The notes under the pieces were generated by a model. The model ran no database searches, was not told the DNA's origin, and worked only from the letters and a program-made list of their open reading frames with translations. A stretch of 64,000 bases of DNA from the NCBI GenBank assembly GCA_001599715.1, contig BCHU01000004.1, forward strand, positions 1,054,001 to 1,118,000, given 5' to 3'. This DNA comes from Phaeotremella fagi. Lineage: Eukaryota; Basidiomycota; Tremellomycetes; Tremellales; Phaeotremellaceae. Numbering within the stretch: position 1 is the first letter of the stretch; each line of letters begins with the position of its first letter. Positions 23,011 through 35,106 of the stretch are shown one piece after another. Position numbers and translations under genes: made by a program.

Positions 23011-24324
23011 ATGCCTGTTGCCGTATCTTCCACCGAATCCTCAACCGTTGATCAAATCAAATCTAACATAGGTAATCTCAACCTGTTCGGTACCCATGAT
23101 CATGTGGATCTAAGATCATATGCCAATTTTGATTCTACTCCATTCATTGGAACTGAGTTCCGAGGTTATGCTCGAGATGGGAAATCTGTGTTGAAAATCC
23201 GTGATGTATTAGCCGATGAAGCTAAATTAAAGGCTTTGGGACGTTTGGTGTAAGTGCTCATCAAAATCTACAAAGTCTTCTCTGATGATCCGAATAGTTC
23301 GGAGAGAGGTGTCGTATTCTTCAGAGATTCACCTATCTCTCCAGAAGAACAATTGATTTTGGTTCAAAAATTAGGTGAACATGGTGGAAAGCCATCCACG
23401 TCAAAACTCCATGTTCACCCACTTACACTCAAGGGTTCAAAACTTGGTGATGAGATCAGTGTGATCTCAAACGAATTCGTGTTTGACGATAAATTCGCTC
23501 GAGATCCTGCGGCTGATCTGCCGCAGAACAGAATCAAGGGAGCTCATCAATGGGTAAGTCAGAATCTCTTTCCCATTTGTAATCGCTCCGCTGATACTGT
23601 ATGATCTGATTTAGCATTCCGATATCACTTTCGAAAACGTTCCATCAGATTATGCAAGTTTAGCCATTAGAACGTTCCCAACCGTTGGTGGAGATACACT
23701 CTGGGCATCAGCTTACGAAGCCTACGATCGATTATCACCTTACTACCGAAATTTCCTCGAAGGATTGACAGCAACCCACATCGGACAGAATTTCATTGAT
23801 CTATCCAAGAAAAATGGTAACATTGAAATGAGAGAAGAAAGAGGTTCACCTGAAAATATCGGTCAACATTTATCAGCGGTTCATCCTGTCATTCGAACTA
23901 ACCCTGTCACGGGTTGGAAGGGTATCTTCGTCAATCGGGGTTTCACCAAGCGGATCAATGAAATCAGTAAAGAGGAGAGTGATAGGACTTTGGATTTCTT
24001 GTATGATCATATTTCTTCTGTGAGTGATGGTTGAGGTCGGATTGGACTTTTTGACTGATGGTGATAGAATCACGATCTTCAAGTTAGATTCAGATGGGAA
24101 GAAGATTCATTAGCTATTTGGGATAACAGATCTACTTTCCGTAAGTTGTCGTCTGTCAGTTTCGATTGTCATCATCTCGGCTGATTCAATGTACAGACGC
24201 CGCTACAGCTGATGTTGCCGGTGATCGTCGTGTTGGCACCCGTTCAGTCAGTTTAGGTGAACGGCCTTTCTTTGACCCTAAATCAAAGAGTAGAAGGGAA
24301 GCATTAGCTGAACTTGCGAAATGA
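23011..24324 (+). CDS. TauD/TfdA-family 2-oxoglutarate-dependent dioxygenase
   Basis: Fe(II)/2-oxoglutarate dioxygenase, the family that cleaves taurine, other sulfonates or aryloxyacids. The iron ligands are visible: HxD in GAHQWHSDITFENVP and the distal His in WDNRSTFHAATAD, with Arg of RRVGTRSV as the likely 2-oxoglutarate ligand. Other family segments: GVVFFRDSPISPEEQL, TFPTVGGDTLWASAYEAYD and HPVIRTNPVTGWKGIFVN. Four or five introns; the first donor GTAAGT follows LGRLV. The start at 23011 (MPVAVSSTESS) is preceded by an in-frame GTG that I ignore. The gene is divergent from a Dal5-like permease, suggesting uptake plus oxidation of one substrate. Confidence 0.9.
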
Positions 24325-24563
24325 AGTGGTGATCAGAAGTATAAAGGAGTCTGTGAAGCCGAATAAAAGTTGTAATACTCTTGTTAACTAAGGACAAACC
24401 GTTGTGTTCATATTATGCAAGTCTTGCGAAGTTTGTAAGGAGCTTGATCCGTGGTATTATCTATCCACTACCTTTGCAAAGAAGGTGTATCAGGAAACTA
24501 CATGCATGAGAGAAAATCTTGTACCTAAGCCATTATACATAATGTCACTTTTTGTGTGCCTGT

Positions 24564-26433
24564 TTACCATTCTCTGACAACACCATCGTCACCACGGAAA
24601 ATTGGGTTAGTCCATGGATCAAGTTTAGCAGCCTCAACAGCTTCACTCCTGATCAACTCTTCGTTAAGTTCGATACCCAAACCTGGTCCAGTGAGGAGGT
24701 TGATAGCACCTCTATCAACTTTGAAGACTTCTGGATTTTTCATGTAGGTGAAAAGATCGAAACCGCCAACGTTGTAGTGCATCTAGGAAAAAATAAGTAC
24801 AGAACCTTGCAGTAGTTGTAAGATTGACTCACCTTCCATGACATTTCACAGACAACGAAGTTGGGGGTACTGAAAGCGATCTGAAGGGAGGCGGCGAACG
24901 CTAATGGACCAAGAGGACAATGAGGAGCGACACCGATATCGTAAGCCCTAAGATAAAGTCAGTTTCAATTACGTGGCATCTTTTTTAGACGCACTCAGCC
25001 ATTGTTGCGATACGTCTGGTCTCAGAGATACCACCGGAATGAGCGATATCAGGTTGAATGATGTCGATACAGCCGAGTTCCTAGTAGTCATCAGTAACCG
25101 CTCAAATCAAACTCTGTTCACTACTCACAAAGTATGGTCGACAATCTTCTCTGGTCATTAAACGCTCTCCAAGCTGTTTGTAAAGTTAGCTGAGTCACTT
25201 TCTACGACGGTGATAGCTAACTTACAGCAATTGGAATACTTGTCTTGTTGTATAAGTCTTTCATTTCATTGGGGTGACCTGGGAGTAAAGGCTCTTCAAT
25301 GAAGAGTGGACGATGGGGTTCAAGTAAAGCGGCCAATTGTTTAGCCATGGTTTTGTGAACACGACCGTGGAAATCGCTGACAGGTTATTAGCCTCACTAC
25401 AATTATTATACAAAGCCACTTACAGACCAGCATCCATACCGATAGATTTGATTTCAGCCAATCTCTGAACTGTAGCATCGAGAGCATGGGGAGAATCGAG
25501 CCATCCAAGCTGAGAGGGTCAGTGAAAAACTCGATCCAATCATCAACTTGACATACAGATTCGACAGCGTTCATCTAAAACGTGGAATTAGCTGATATAC
25601 GGAAGAAGTAGCAAGAAAATATTCACCTTGACTCTGGTGAAACCTTGAGCTTTTCTAGCTTTTGCTTGTTCAAGAACATCGGAAGGACGATCACCACCTG
25701 AATAGATCTGTCAGTCTTGATTAAACTTCAAGGGATGCATCTACTCACCGACCCAACCGTATACATCAGCTCTTTCTCTGACTTTACCACCGAGAAGTTG
25801 CCAGATTGGAACACCAAGAGTTTTCCCCTTAATATCCCATAAGGCGATATCGATACTAATCAAAATCAGCTCTTGGATCACAATGGGACGTTTGCCACAG
25901 CTTCGACATACCCAGAAATAGCGGACATCAAAACCTGAAATATAGGTTAGTACTGTTCTGTGTCAGAACAGAGCTTGAACTCACTGGACCACCTCTGTAG
26001 AAACGATGACGGAGAAGGTAAGTATAAATCTAAACAATTTGTCAGGTAACGATCCACCAAAAATCACCAAACTTACATCTTCGATATTACTAGCATCCCA
26101 ACCTTTAAGTCTTCTAGCGATATCTTTCAAACTACCCTGAACAGCTTCGGTATGACCTTCAAGAGTCCCTTCACCCCAACCAACAACTCCACCTTCGGTT
26201 TCGATTCTAACGAAAAGCCATCGAGGTCTGATATAGAAGTTTTCGATGCTTTTGATCAAATTTGGGTTGGTTTTGGTTTCGCTAGCTGAAGGATGGGGGG
26301 TTACTGGGACGTGAATTTGGATACCTTTGTCATAGGTTGAAGCTTGGGGTGGGAGGTAGACTGCTTCTCTGGAAGAGATGTCGGCTTGAACTGTACTTGC
26401 GGAATTCACTTCTTGGGGTTTAGATGCGGACAT
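24564..26433 (-). CDS. Galactonate-dehydratase-like enolase superfamily enzyme
   Basis: Mandelate racemase/muconate lactonizing family; the D-galactonate dehydratase branch removes water from the sugar acid to give 2-keto-3-deoxygalactonate. In order: capping domain ([20 protein letters not shown]), [28 protein letters not shown], the barrel acid MDAGLDFHGRV, then [10 protein letters not shown] (Glu ligand), [10 protein letters not shown] (Glu ligand), [11 protein letters not shown], and [15 protein letters not shown] with the catalytic His. The end reads [15 protein letters not shown] and [12 protein letters not shown] 70-residue N-terminal extension precedes the usual start. At least nine introns. 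It carries an upstream CGG-triplet element matching one before the KduD-like gene, whose family acts on keto-deoxy sugar acids. Confidence 0.88.
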
Positions 26434-26922
26434 TGTTGAGGTGGATACTGAGAGCCGAAGATGGGTTAGTGCTGTTGCTTGATTCTCAGGAGATTGGAGA
26501 GGGGTCCACTAAGAGTTTCGATACACGACTACTCACACTATTAATGTTTGTTTTTGAGAGATGTGATGGTGAAAGACTTGGATTGACTGTCTGAAATTTA
26601 CTTAAGGTGTTGGTTAAAGTATCAGTATCCACAAGAACCTACCTACCTACTGAATCTCATTCGGACCGAAATCCGGTAACCTACGGTAAAGTTAGGTTAA
26701 CGGCAATTATAGGTGCAAAGGACGTCTGTGCGTAAGATTGTGGCACGGAGATATTTGTAAATGTACTTGAGAATCAAAGGGGTTGCATGGTAGGGTTTCG
26801 TATCATATATATATGTATTGTCCATAAGTTCCAAAAACTGGAGACGAGTATTATAGATCATCAAAGCAGAGAAAGAGAAAAAAGATAAGACCAAAACGAA
26901 AGAAAGCGGGACTTCACGAAGT
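26434..26922. other. Promoter of galactonate-dehydratase-like gene; 3' flank of secreted-protein gene
   Basis: No exon supported. Contains the second CGG-triplet element at 26662-26686. The right part is the 3' flank of the minus-strand secreted-protein gene. Confidence 0.5.
26662..26686 (+). promoter_or_regulatory. CGG-triplet element, copy 2
   Basis: Same plan as 15961-15985: CGG-W-CCGA-N3-CCGGTA-N4-ACGG, 17 of 25 positions identical with exact spacing. It lies 229 bases before the galactonate-dehydratase-like ATG and points away from that gene. Confidence 0.5.
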
Positions 26923-28302
26923 CTACTTGGCAACGTATTTACAATTCTATGAAGAGGATGTCAATCTAAGGTCGCAATTCATGTCAATAGATTGAAACCG
27001 GACTTACAACAGAATACGCGTTACTGTTATATTCATTCTTGTATTTGTTCAAATCTCCGGTCACGTATAAAGTATCTATGAAGACGAATCGTCAATTCAG
27101 CCCATTCAGTTCCTTTGAATCCTGGTAGATTGAAAACTTACTATCGTCAATTACGAAGATACCAGCAGTGGAGACTGAATTTGAATTGACCCAAGCAAAA
27201 GTTAAGGCGTTGTTGGAAGGATTGAACGTCCACTGTTTTTCAATGAACGTTAGTTGATTGTTGATCAAGTATACTGTACGAGAGGTAAAAACTCACGACG
27301 GCACTTTCGACTTTTTCAGTTTGATCATTAGATTTCGTTTGATAATAGTTAGAGCCAAACGTTGGAGCTGAACCATCGGTATCTATCGGTAAAAACGAGT
27401 TAATCAAATATCTCAAAATTCTTCTCATGAGATCATCGGTAGCTAAGAAAAATAGGAGACTTACATGTAGTGGTTAACCCGGATAGATAGAGATAACTAA
27501 TCCGCCAGAATAATCAGAACTACCTGATATACAGCAGAAAGAGTGGACTCACTTGTAACTTCCCGAACCAATATTATAGTTTGTGCTGTCATAACCGGTA
27601 ACTTCAACATGGAATCAGCATGATAGAGATGGTATTGTTACTCGAAGAAGTCTTGAAAACGTAACGTACCACCACCCAAGTATGGATAACCCTGATTCTG
27701 GGATGCATCAATAGTGAAATCGAGTCTAGCTAATGTGGAACTAGTCGAAGCGGTGAAACTGATAAGAAGAGCCTGGGTTGTGTAAGTAACATATATGCAG
27801 TATGATTAGTAAAGCGTTTACGAGGAACATAAACCGAATGGGACTCAATCGTAAGTGATTGAGAGGGAGTTTTGACTTACATTACTAGTTGAAGAAACGA
27901 ATTTACTGTATTTACCAGTAGAAGCTGTAGCCGATAAATAACCAATTGAATTTCCACCACTAAAACATTGGATATAACCATTATAACTAAAGCCAAATCA
28001 TCATCAGTGATGAACGACCCAAAAAAGATTTCCAAGAATACAAACTTTTTAGAAACCTGACCACTGGGAACTGGATCCCTAGCTCTCCAAGATCGAGTCT
28101 TCTGTTTAAGAGGTGGTAAACCCCTAGCCAAACATTCAGAATTGGTTTCACATTTCTTGACGATTTTGTCGTCCTGAGTAGATGGGATTTTGGGATGACG
28201 GGATAAATTGACGTTTCGGTTTGCGTGGTCTTGTTTGAAGGTTTCGGCTGTGGCTGTTAAGAAAAGTGGGAGGAGGGTCAAGATTGCGATGAATGATTTC
28301 AT
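26923..28302 (-). CDS. Secreted protein of unknown function
   Basis: A clear signal peptide (MKSFIAILTLLPLFLTATA) starts at 28302 and cleavage is likely before ETF. The rest is read through about eight short introns: a Lys/Arg-rich propeptide-like stretch, then YNGYIQCFSGGNSIGYLSAT, ARLDFTIDASQNQGYPYLGG, YDSTNYNIGSGSYK, KVESAVWTFNPSNNAL and DDNTLYVTGDLNKYK, ending NCKYVAK. The order GYLSAT, LDFT, LGG, NYNIG, ESAVWTFNP and VTGD matches a common basidiomycete secreted beta-rich family that I know only by pattern. One donor appears to be GTTTGT after QVSKN, which is unusual. No catalytic motif seen. Confidence 0.75.
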
Positions 28303-29107
28303 TTTTGCTTCGTTGGGCTGTTTCAGAAATGGGTGAATTGATTGGTATGGGGTATTTAAACTCACTGTGGTATGCTTTGGTTTTATGTGATGAACGGTTT
28401 GCTCACTTAAGATAAGGACGGTAAAGACAGAATTTAATCAAATGAACGTGAAATGTGAATCTAGTAACCACAATGAGAAAAAGATGAGTCGAAGAACGAA
28501 GAACGATTCGAATTCCCACAGAACCACCTTATATACAGAACTCCAGCCTAAAACCTCAAAATAACTAAAAGGCAAAGCTCAAAGAAATACCCTTCATCCT
28601 GCTCATATTCACTCAGCATCCTCACCCAACGAAATCCACCAAGATCATAGCTCAACCGAAAAGGAAGAAAGAACTCCGTTCAAAGAACGGTTCATTGCAG
28701 CGCCACAAGGCGATTTTTGGGTCAATGCTTTATTCCTCAGTTATGGTATTGTTCTTCAGGTTCCTTGAGAAAATACTGGTAAGCTACTAGTGTGCTCCGA
28801 GTTAACGTATTCACCGTGCCCTCTACCTGGATTACGAAAGGACTCGCTACCGAAATTCGTTGTTGATGGACTGTGCGGTTCCAGACTCTCATGCAAGTCA
28901 AAATGCCCTCCACAGTTCTGTGCTGCCGCTGCATCTCCAGCAAACTTTATTAAGAATCTTTATCATTTCTAAACATATCACAAACCAGTATTTCACTAAA
29001 TAAAGTCAAGCCATACTAAACAATCACTAAAAAAGAAACCAATTCCATTTCCTCACACAAAAACTCTACAGAAGAAAATCACGGTTCAGCCTTATTTTTT
29101 CTTCACT
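28303..29107. other. Long intergenic region, no gene supported
   Basis: Upstream of the secreted-protein gene and downstream of VMA2. A minus-strand frame near 28737-28943 and plus-strand frames there show no splice context or known pattern. The left part may be a promoter. Confidence 0.45.
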
Positions 29108-31391
29108 TTAAGCATCTATCAAATTCTCTTCCTTGGGTTGAGGTTTCTCTTCGGTCTTTTCAGTTGTTTTCGTTGATTTTCTAGCGTAGAATTCTGCGAT
29201 GATCTAGTATAAGTCGTCAGTGACATCCATGTATTGTATCATAGCATATATCTCCAGGATGTCAACTCACCTTTGGACTGATACGGTTGAGCGATTCTTT
29301 GGGGAAGATTCTTAATAGATCCCAAGCGATGTCGAGTGATTCGAAGATGGTTCTAGCTTCGTATGCACCTAAAATATCATCTTCAGTAAATACTCTAATC
29401 AAGTGAAACAATGGACCCACCTTGACCAACGAATTCTTTTTCGAATCTATCCAAGAATTCCAAAGCAAGTTTATCATCAGGTGACAAAGCTTCCTCACCA
29501 ACGACAGCTTTCATTGAAGCTGCGTCTTTACCCACGGCGTATTTAGCGTAAAGTTGATTGGAGACATCACCGTGATCACGACGTGTGAGTTTGTCTCCGA
29601 TGGCTGATTTCATCAGACGTGACAATGATGGAAGGACGTTGATTGGTGGGTAGATTTGTCTGTTGTGGAGTTGTCTGTCGACGAAGATTTGACCCTCTGT
29701 AATATAACCAGTTAAATCTGTTGGGAATGATATCAGCATTCTACAATCTCGTGAACAGAAATTCAAACATACCAGGAATAGGATGAGTGATATCTATTGA
29801 GGAACTGTCAGCAAACCCCCCTTCAACAACTATAGGCCACTTACCATCGTTAGGCATGGTCAAGATTGGAACTTGAGTGATAGAACCGTTACGACCCTCA
29901 ACACGTCCAGCACGTTCGTAAAGAGTTGCCAAATCGGTATAAAGATAACCTGGGTAACCACGACGACCTGGGACTTCTTCACGAGCAGCTGAAACTTCAC
30001 GTAAAGCGTCGGCGTAACTAGTAGGATCGATTAGTAAACTAGCGAATTTCAACGATGACAACACTCACGAAGACATATCAGTCATGACGACTAAAACGTG
30101 TTTCTCCAATTGATAAGCAAAGTATTCAGCGGTGGTAAGAGCCAAACGAGGTGTGATGATACGTTCGATACTGAACGGATTATAGAGTCAGATTTCTTCT
30201 CCTGTACATCTATCGCCTTCCACTTACGTAGGATCTGAAGCCAAATTGATGAACAAAGTGGAGTTACTGATACTTCCACTTTCAGCGAAATCTTGCATGA
30301 AGAATCTAGCGGTTTCCATGTTAACACCCATAGCGGCGAAAACGATTGAGAAATTGTCTTCGTGACCATCGTGAACACCCTTGGTGGCTCCAGGTCTTTT
30401 GACGAGACCGGCTTGACGACAAATTTGAGCAGCGATCTAGAGAAGACTGGTGAGCTGAAGCATGCGGATTGGGTTGGTTGATACTAACTTGGTTGTGGGG
30501 GAGACCTGAGGAGGATGTAAGTTATAACGTCGTACCCAACCATTGAAGAACTTACCAGCAGCACTGAAAATGGGGATCTTTTGACCACGAGCAATTGAGT
30601 TCTGCATTGTAATAAGTCGTCATTCTTTAAGATTTGCTTTTGACTTACCATGGTGTCGATAGTTGAGATACCAGTTTGGATCATTTCCTCAGGATAGATA
30701 CGAGAGAAAGGATTGATAGGGGAACCTAACGCTTAGCTCCTAAACGAAACTTACAACTCACCATTAATATCGAGATAATCCTCTGCCCAAACTCTCGGAC
30801 CTTTATCGATAGGGTTACCACTACCGTTGAAGACTCTTCCCAACATATCCTCCGAGACAGCGAGTTTCATTGATGAACCCGAGAAAGCGATTCTGGTTGC
30901 TGAAGTGTCGACACCGGAAGTACCCTCGAAAACTTGGACGATAGCTTTCTTTCCTGAAACCTCTAAAACTTGACCACCACGGGTTGTTCCATCTGGAAGA
31001 GTTAATTGAACGATTTCGTTGTATGATGGGAACTGTTTATGTTAGTCGATGAAAAGCTGTGCAAGGGGAGGATGGAGAACTTACGGAAACGTTGTCGAGA
31101 ACGACCAATGGACTTTTGAGAGATTAGCGATGTGATTGGAAGATCACGTTTGACTTACCCGTTAACAGCGGCTACTGTCCTGTAATCTGTTCAAGGGTTA
31201 GAGGTTGGATATGATCACAAGTGTAGGATGACTCACCCATACGAGGCTCAATACCATATTCTCTAACTGCGGCTGCCTATGAATATCAAAGTCTTGTGTT
31301 AGATCTTCTCTCCTTAGATGTTAAGAGTCCACTCTTCACTCACAGCATTGATTTGGTGTAGTTCTTGATCTGACATTTTTGGACCAGACAT
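29108..31391 (-). CDS. VMA2: V-type proton ATPase subunit B
   Basis: Non-catalytic nucleotide-binding subunit of the V1 sector that acidifies vacuole and endomembranes. From ATG 31391 the spliced product reads [160 protein letters not shown] and [20 protein letters not shown], nearly identical to the family along its length. The end is a charged fungal tail, [20 protein letters not shown]. About ten introns. Divergent from the thiamine pyrophosphokinase fusion gene, 293 bases between starts. Confidence 0.97.
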
Positions 31392-31684
31392 GTTGGATAG
31401 GATGTAAGGGGTGTGCTGATGGGATTGAACTGACAATGGATAGAATGAAGATATTCAAGATGCTAACTTAACACCAATCTACGTTGTGTAGCCAGCGAGG
31501 ATAGATAGACTATCTCAAGGCGGAGTGCTTATCAGTCAGGGTAGTATTACACTGATATTTAAATACACGTCATAGATTCAAGTTGTCACCTTGTGAGTAC
31601 TCGTATGTCGATACAGTTAGAGGTAGAGGAATATCAGAGAAATAACAACTTTAAAGAGGAGTAGAACACAACATACAGCATAGG

Positions 31685-34312
31685 ATGAGTGAAGCTCACT
31701 CCCACTCTCACTCCCACCCCCACTCGTTGGATCTATCCTCAGCTTCAGTGAGTTCATGAGTCTACCCAAATCATTCTTGCCTAACCACATCTCAGCTGTC
31801 ACCACTAGAAAGAAACGCTTTCAATCACTATCTAGATCTAATAATCCAACAACAATCAACAGCCAATCTCCCCAAATCATCTAAATCCAGAACATCAGAG
31901 AAAGATGTCAAAACAAAAATCGAGAAAGATTCATTGAGGAAATTCGTGATTCAAGAATTGAACGTCCCTGTGAAATCAGTTGATGAGGTGAGAAGATCTT
32001 TCAACAGCTGCAAAGCTAAATTATAGATTTTCGGTAGATTACCTTCGATAGCTTCTAGTCAATTGTCGTCTTCTGAAGTTTTCGCTATATTACGTCTGTT
32101 GGCTCATGCTAATGCCGCATCTAAATCACCGGTATTGGCCAGACGACAAGTTGATCTTGAACTTGTTTTTGTTCCTAGTAGGTCTCATATGGTACACAGC
32201 CAATTAACGAATAGTCGACCCACTACCTATAACATCAAGTTTCAATAAAACGACTCAACCAGAAAATATATCCAAATCATCAAAATTCTCACCTCCATCC
32301 ATTCCTTCTTCATCTTTCTCACCAACCTCCTCTGAACTCTCCAAGTCACCACCTCAACTTTCGAAAGGTCGATTATCTTTACCTGCAAGTTACAACAATC
32401 CATTCATGGATAAGGAAGATGACAGTAGGGATCAATCGTTGGAGACACCAAAATCTAGAGCGTTCTCTGTATCAAGTGGAGATCGACCTCCAGTTCCACC
32501 TAAACCAGATTCAAACAATCCGTTCAGAAAACGATTGGTTTCACAACCTCATTCAGCACCTTCTTCCACTGTATCACCAGCCGGGTCAAATCCCACTACC
32601 TCAAAAGCACCTCCTCTTCCACCTCGTAAACCTTCGATCAAAGCTCCATCTCTACCACCCAGGCGACTCACTCTACCAGCATCTTCTTCCTCATCGATAA
32701 AATCTCTTGACAATCAATCTAAATTCCCACCAACTAGACTTACAACGCCTTCAACACTGATACAACAAAGCTTGGCAGCTGCTGAAGGAGCCAGAACAGT
32801 GAAGAAAGAACCTACCTTACAAGTTCTCAGAAGATCCAGTGATGCGAGTAGCACGAGAGGAGGAAGACCTTTGAAAATAACTTCAACTGGGACTAGTAAC
32901 AGTACAGATTCACATCAACGTCGAGCATCAAGTATCGATTCATCTTCGATACATTTAGATCAATCAGATATCATAGCCACGGTCACTGAAGCTCTACGGG
33001 AAGCTGAATTAGACAACGTTCCCAAACCACCTCCTAAACGCCAAAAATCAATTTCTGCCAAATTATCACCTAGATTATCAAAATTCCCACCATCAACTAA
33101 AACATGGTCATGTGTTGATTTGTTACTCGGAAGGAAATCTAGGACTTATGCTATGATAATCCTGAATCAACCTATCACGAGAAAAGATATCTTTTTGAAG
33201 GCTTGGGAAGCTAGTGATTTGAAATTTTGCGCTGATGGCGGTGCGAATCGGTTATTCGATTTGTTTAATTCTGACACTCGAGCTAGGTAGGTTGTTTGTT
33301 TTGAAATTATGCTGAAAATTCAGTCATTTGCCTACTATGATCAAAGGCGATTTAGATTCTTTGAGACCAGACGTTAAAGCTTGGTATAATTCAAAGGTGG
33401 GTTGCTATCATGTGAAATGACTAATGAATGTAGGGAGTTACGATAAAGCAAGATCCTGATGAATACTCGACGGATTTGATGAAATGTATTCAAGAGGTTG
33501 AAGCCATCGAGAGAAGTACTGGGAAACAGGTAATGGTTCAGTCCGAGATGACTCTAACCCTTTTAGTATTCTTTGATCTTCATGGGAGGCTTATCAGGAA
33601 GAGTCGATCAAACGATACATACAATGTCGTTGATGCATAAGCTTCGCAAAACTCGTCCAGAGACTTTTGTACTATCAGAAGAGAGTTTAGGTTGGGTATT
33701 GGATGAGGTAAGTTGGACCTGGATTGATTGGGAAAAATCTGATAGAAAGCAGGGTTCACATGCTATTGAAATTGATCATTCGACAATGGGTCAGACATGT
33801 GGAATACTACCTGTTGGGATTGAATCGGCATTAGTGAAAACCACTGGCTTGAAATGGAATCTAGGTGGGTCCTTAGGACTGATAGACAGACTAATGATCT
33901 AGATTGGGTCACGTCGTTCGAAGGTGAAATCTCTACTTCCAATCATCTGCTACCATCAGAACCAATCGTTACGTTGACAACTTCAAAACCTATATTCTGG
34001 TGTCTGGAAGTCAAAAAACTTCAATCATCTACTCCACGCAGAACTGATATCCATACAAACACCAATGTCAACGGATCGGTTTCTGAAGATCTATCTCGAG
34101 GAATTAAGGAGATAGGATATGGAGTAGCTAGAGCGGCGGAGGGTGTTAAAGGTGAGATTGAATGGTTGAAAGGTGGGAGAGGGGGTCGATCTACCATCAT
34201 AAGAAAACAAGGTGGGACGGATAGAGAGAAGTTGGTGGGTGACGATGACGATTCGACTGAAGATGGGGGATTCGAAAGTCGAGAAGCCGACGGTTGGAAG
34301 ATGTTGGCGTGA
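31685..34312 (+). CDS. Thiamine pyrophosphokinase fused to EH-like / NPF / proline-rich N-terminus
   Basis: The C-terminal third is a complete thiamine pyrophosphokinase (thiamine + ATP to thiamine diphosphate): AMIILNQPITRKDIFLKAWE, FCADGGANRLFDLF, MIKGDLDSLRPDVK, DPDEYSTDLMKC, GGLSGRVDQTIHTMSLM and the substrate motif GEISTSNHLL. Before it, one continuous exon (about 32217-33288) encodes disordered sequence with NNPF twice (EH-binding NPF) and PPVPPKP, PPLPPRKP and SLPPRRL (SH3-ligand PxxPxR). Two earlier exons start MSEAHSHSHSHPHSLDLSSA and fold as SPLERNAFNHYLDLII...KFVIQELN...QLSSSEVFAILRLLAHA, which resembles an EH domain. No internal ATG precedes the kinase core, so a separate kinase gene is unlikely. 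After the kinase comes an 80-residue acidic/Gly tail. Confidence 0.82.
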
Positions 34313-34415
34313 GGGATTTTCAATTTGATGCTGGTGCATCCCATTATCTACACTATTCTTTTGATACAACATGCGCATACGTTTTCCAGATGTATTGTAT
34401 TATACTATTCACCTT

Positions 34416-34965
34416 TCATTCAACTGGCTCTTCATCTTCCAAATCAGGAATAGTGAAAACAGGATCAGAGAACGAACCGTCATTCCTGAAACTAAACCCA
34501 AAAAAAGGCATCAGATCAAACCCATCTCATACAGTTGACAACTAACCTAACATAAACCTTCTTCCATCGTCCCCACCCAAGTCCTAACAAACTATTTCCC
34601 TCATCCTCAACAGCTCTTAAAGAGATATCAGAGAATTCAGCTCCATCAACCAACTCCTTCTCCTCGTATAACCTGAATTCATCTATAGTTTGGGGGACAG
34701 GGGATAACGAAGGGAATGGTTTGAAGGCGGGTAATAATTTTTGTTTAAGGGTTTTGATATTTCTATGGGAGTGTTGTTGTTTAGTTGTTGATTTCCGGAG
34801 ATGAACTGGAGGGTTTTGACTTACATTGTGTTGGGGACGCTTAGGAGGATCGCGGATTTGTCGAAATGGAATGTTACGTGGATGAGATCTGATTTCTTGG
34901 GTGGCTGGAGGGTAGCGAGAGGTTAGTTAGCGATAACTAAGCAGTGGATAGGAGTCATTTACCAT
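34416..34965 (-). CDS. Hypothetical small protein with ATG-only first exon
   Basis: About 124 residues. The first coding exon is only ATG (34965-34963), followed by a 58-base intron with GTAAAT donor; exon 2 starts at 34904 with PPKKSDLIHVTFHFDKSAIL. The middle reads IKTLKQKLLPAFKPFPSLSP, TIDEFRLYEEKELVDGAEFS and LGLGWGRWKKVYVSFRND; the tail is acidic (FTIPDLEDEEPVE). There is no Met in exon 2 that could replace the split start. The strand pattern at the N-terminus could be a ubiquitin-like beta-grasp, but I do not recognise the family. Convergent with the thiamine pyrophosphokinase gene. Confidence 0.68.
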
Positions 34966-35106
34966 GATATTAATTCAGATTTCCAGTTGTTGATTGTAAA
35001 AGATCAAGTTCTGACGATTGAGTCAACTATAAATTCGGCTCGGAATAATTAATTAATTTACAAAGATGGAAGAAAATCTTGACATTTCTCAACCAACCTC
35101 ACCAAA

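Noticed and set aside
14251..26433. Secondary-metabolite gene cluster
   Set aside because: No polyketide synthase, NRPS, terpene cyclase or prenyltransferase; the gene set suits catabolism better.
28737..28943. Minus-strand 68-codon frame in the long gap before VMA2
   Set aside because: No signal peptide, family pattern or splice context; nearby alternative frames are equally open.
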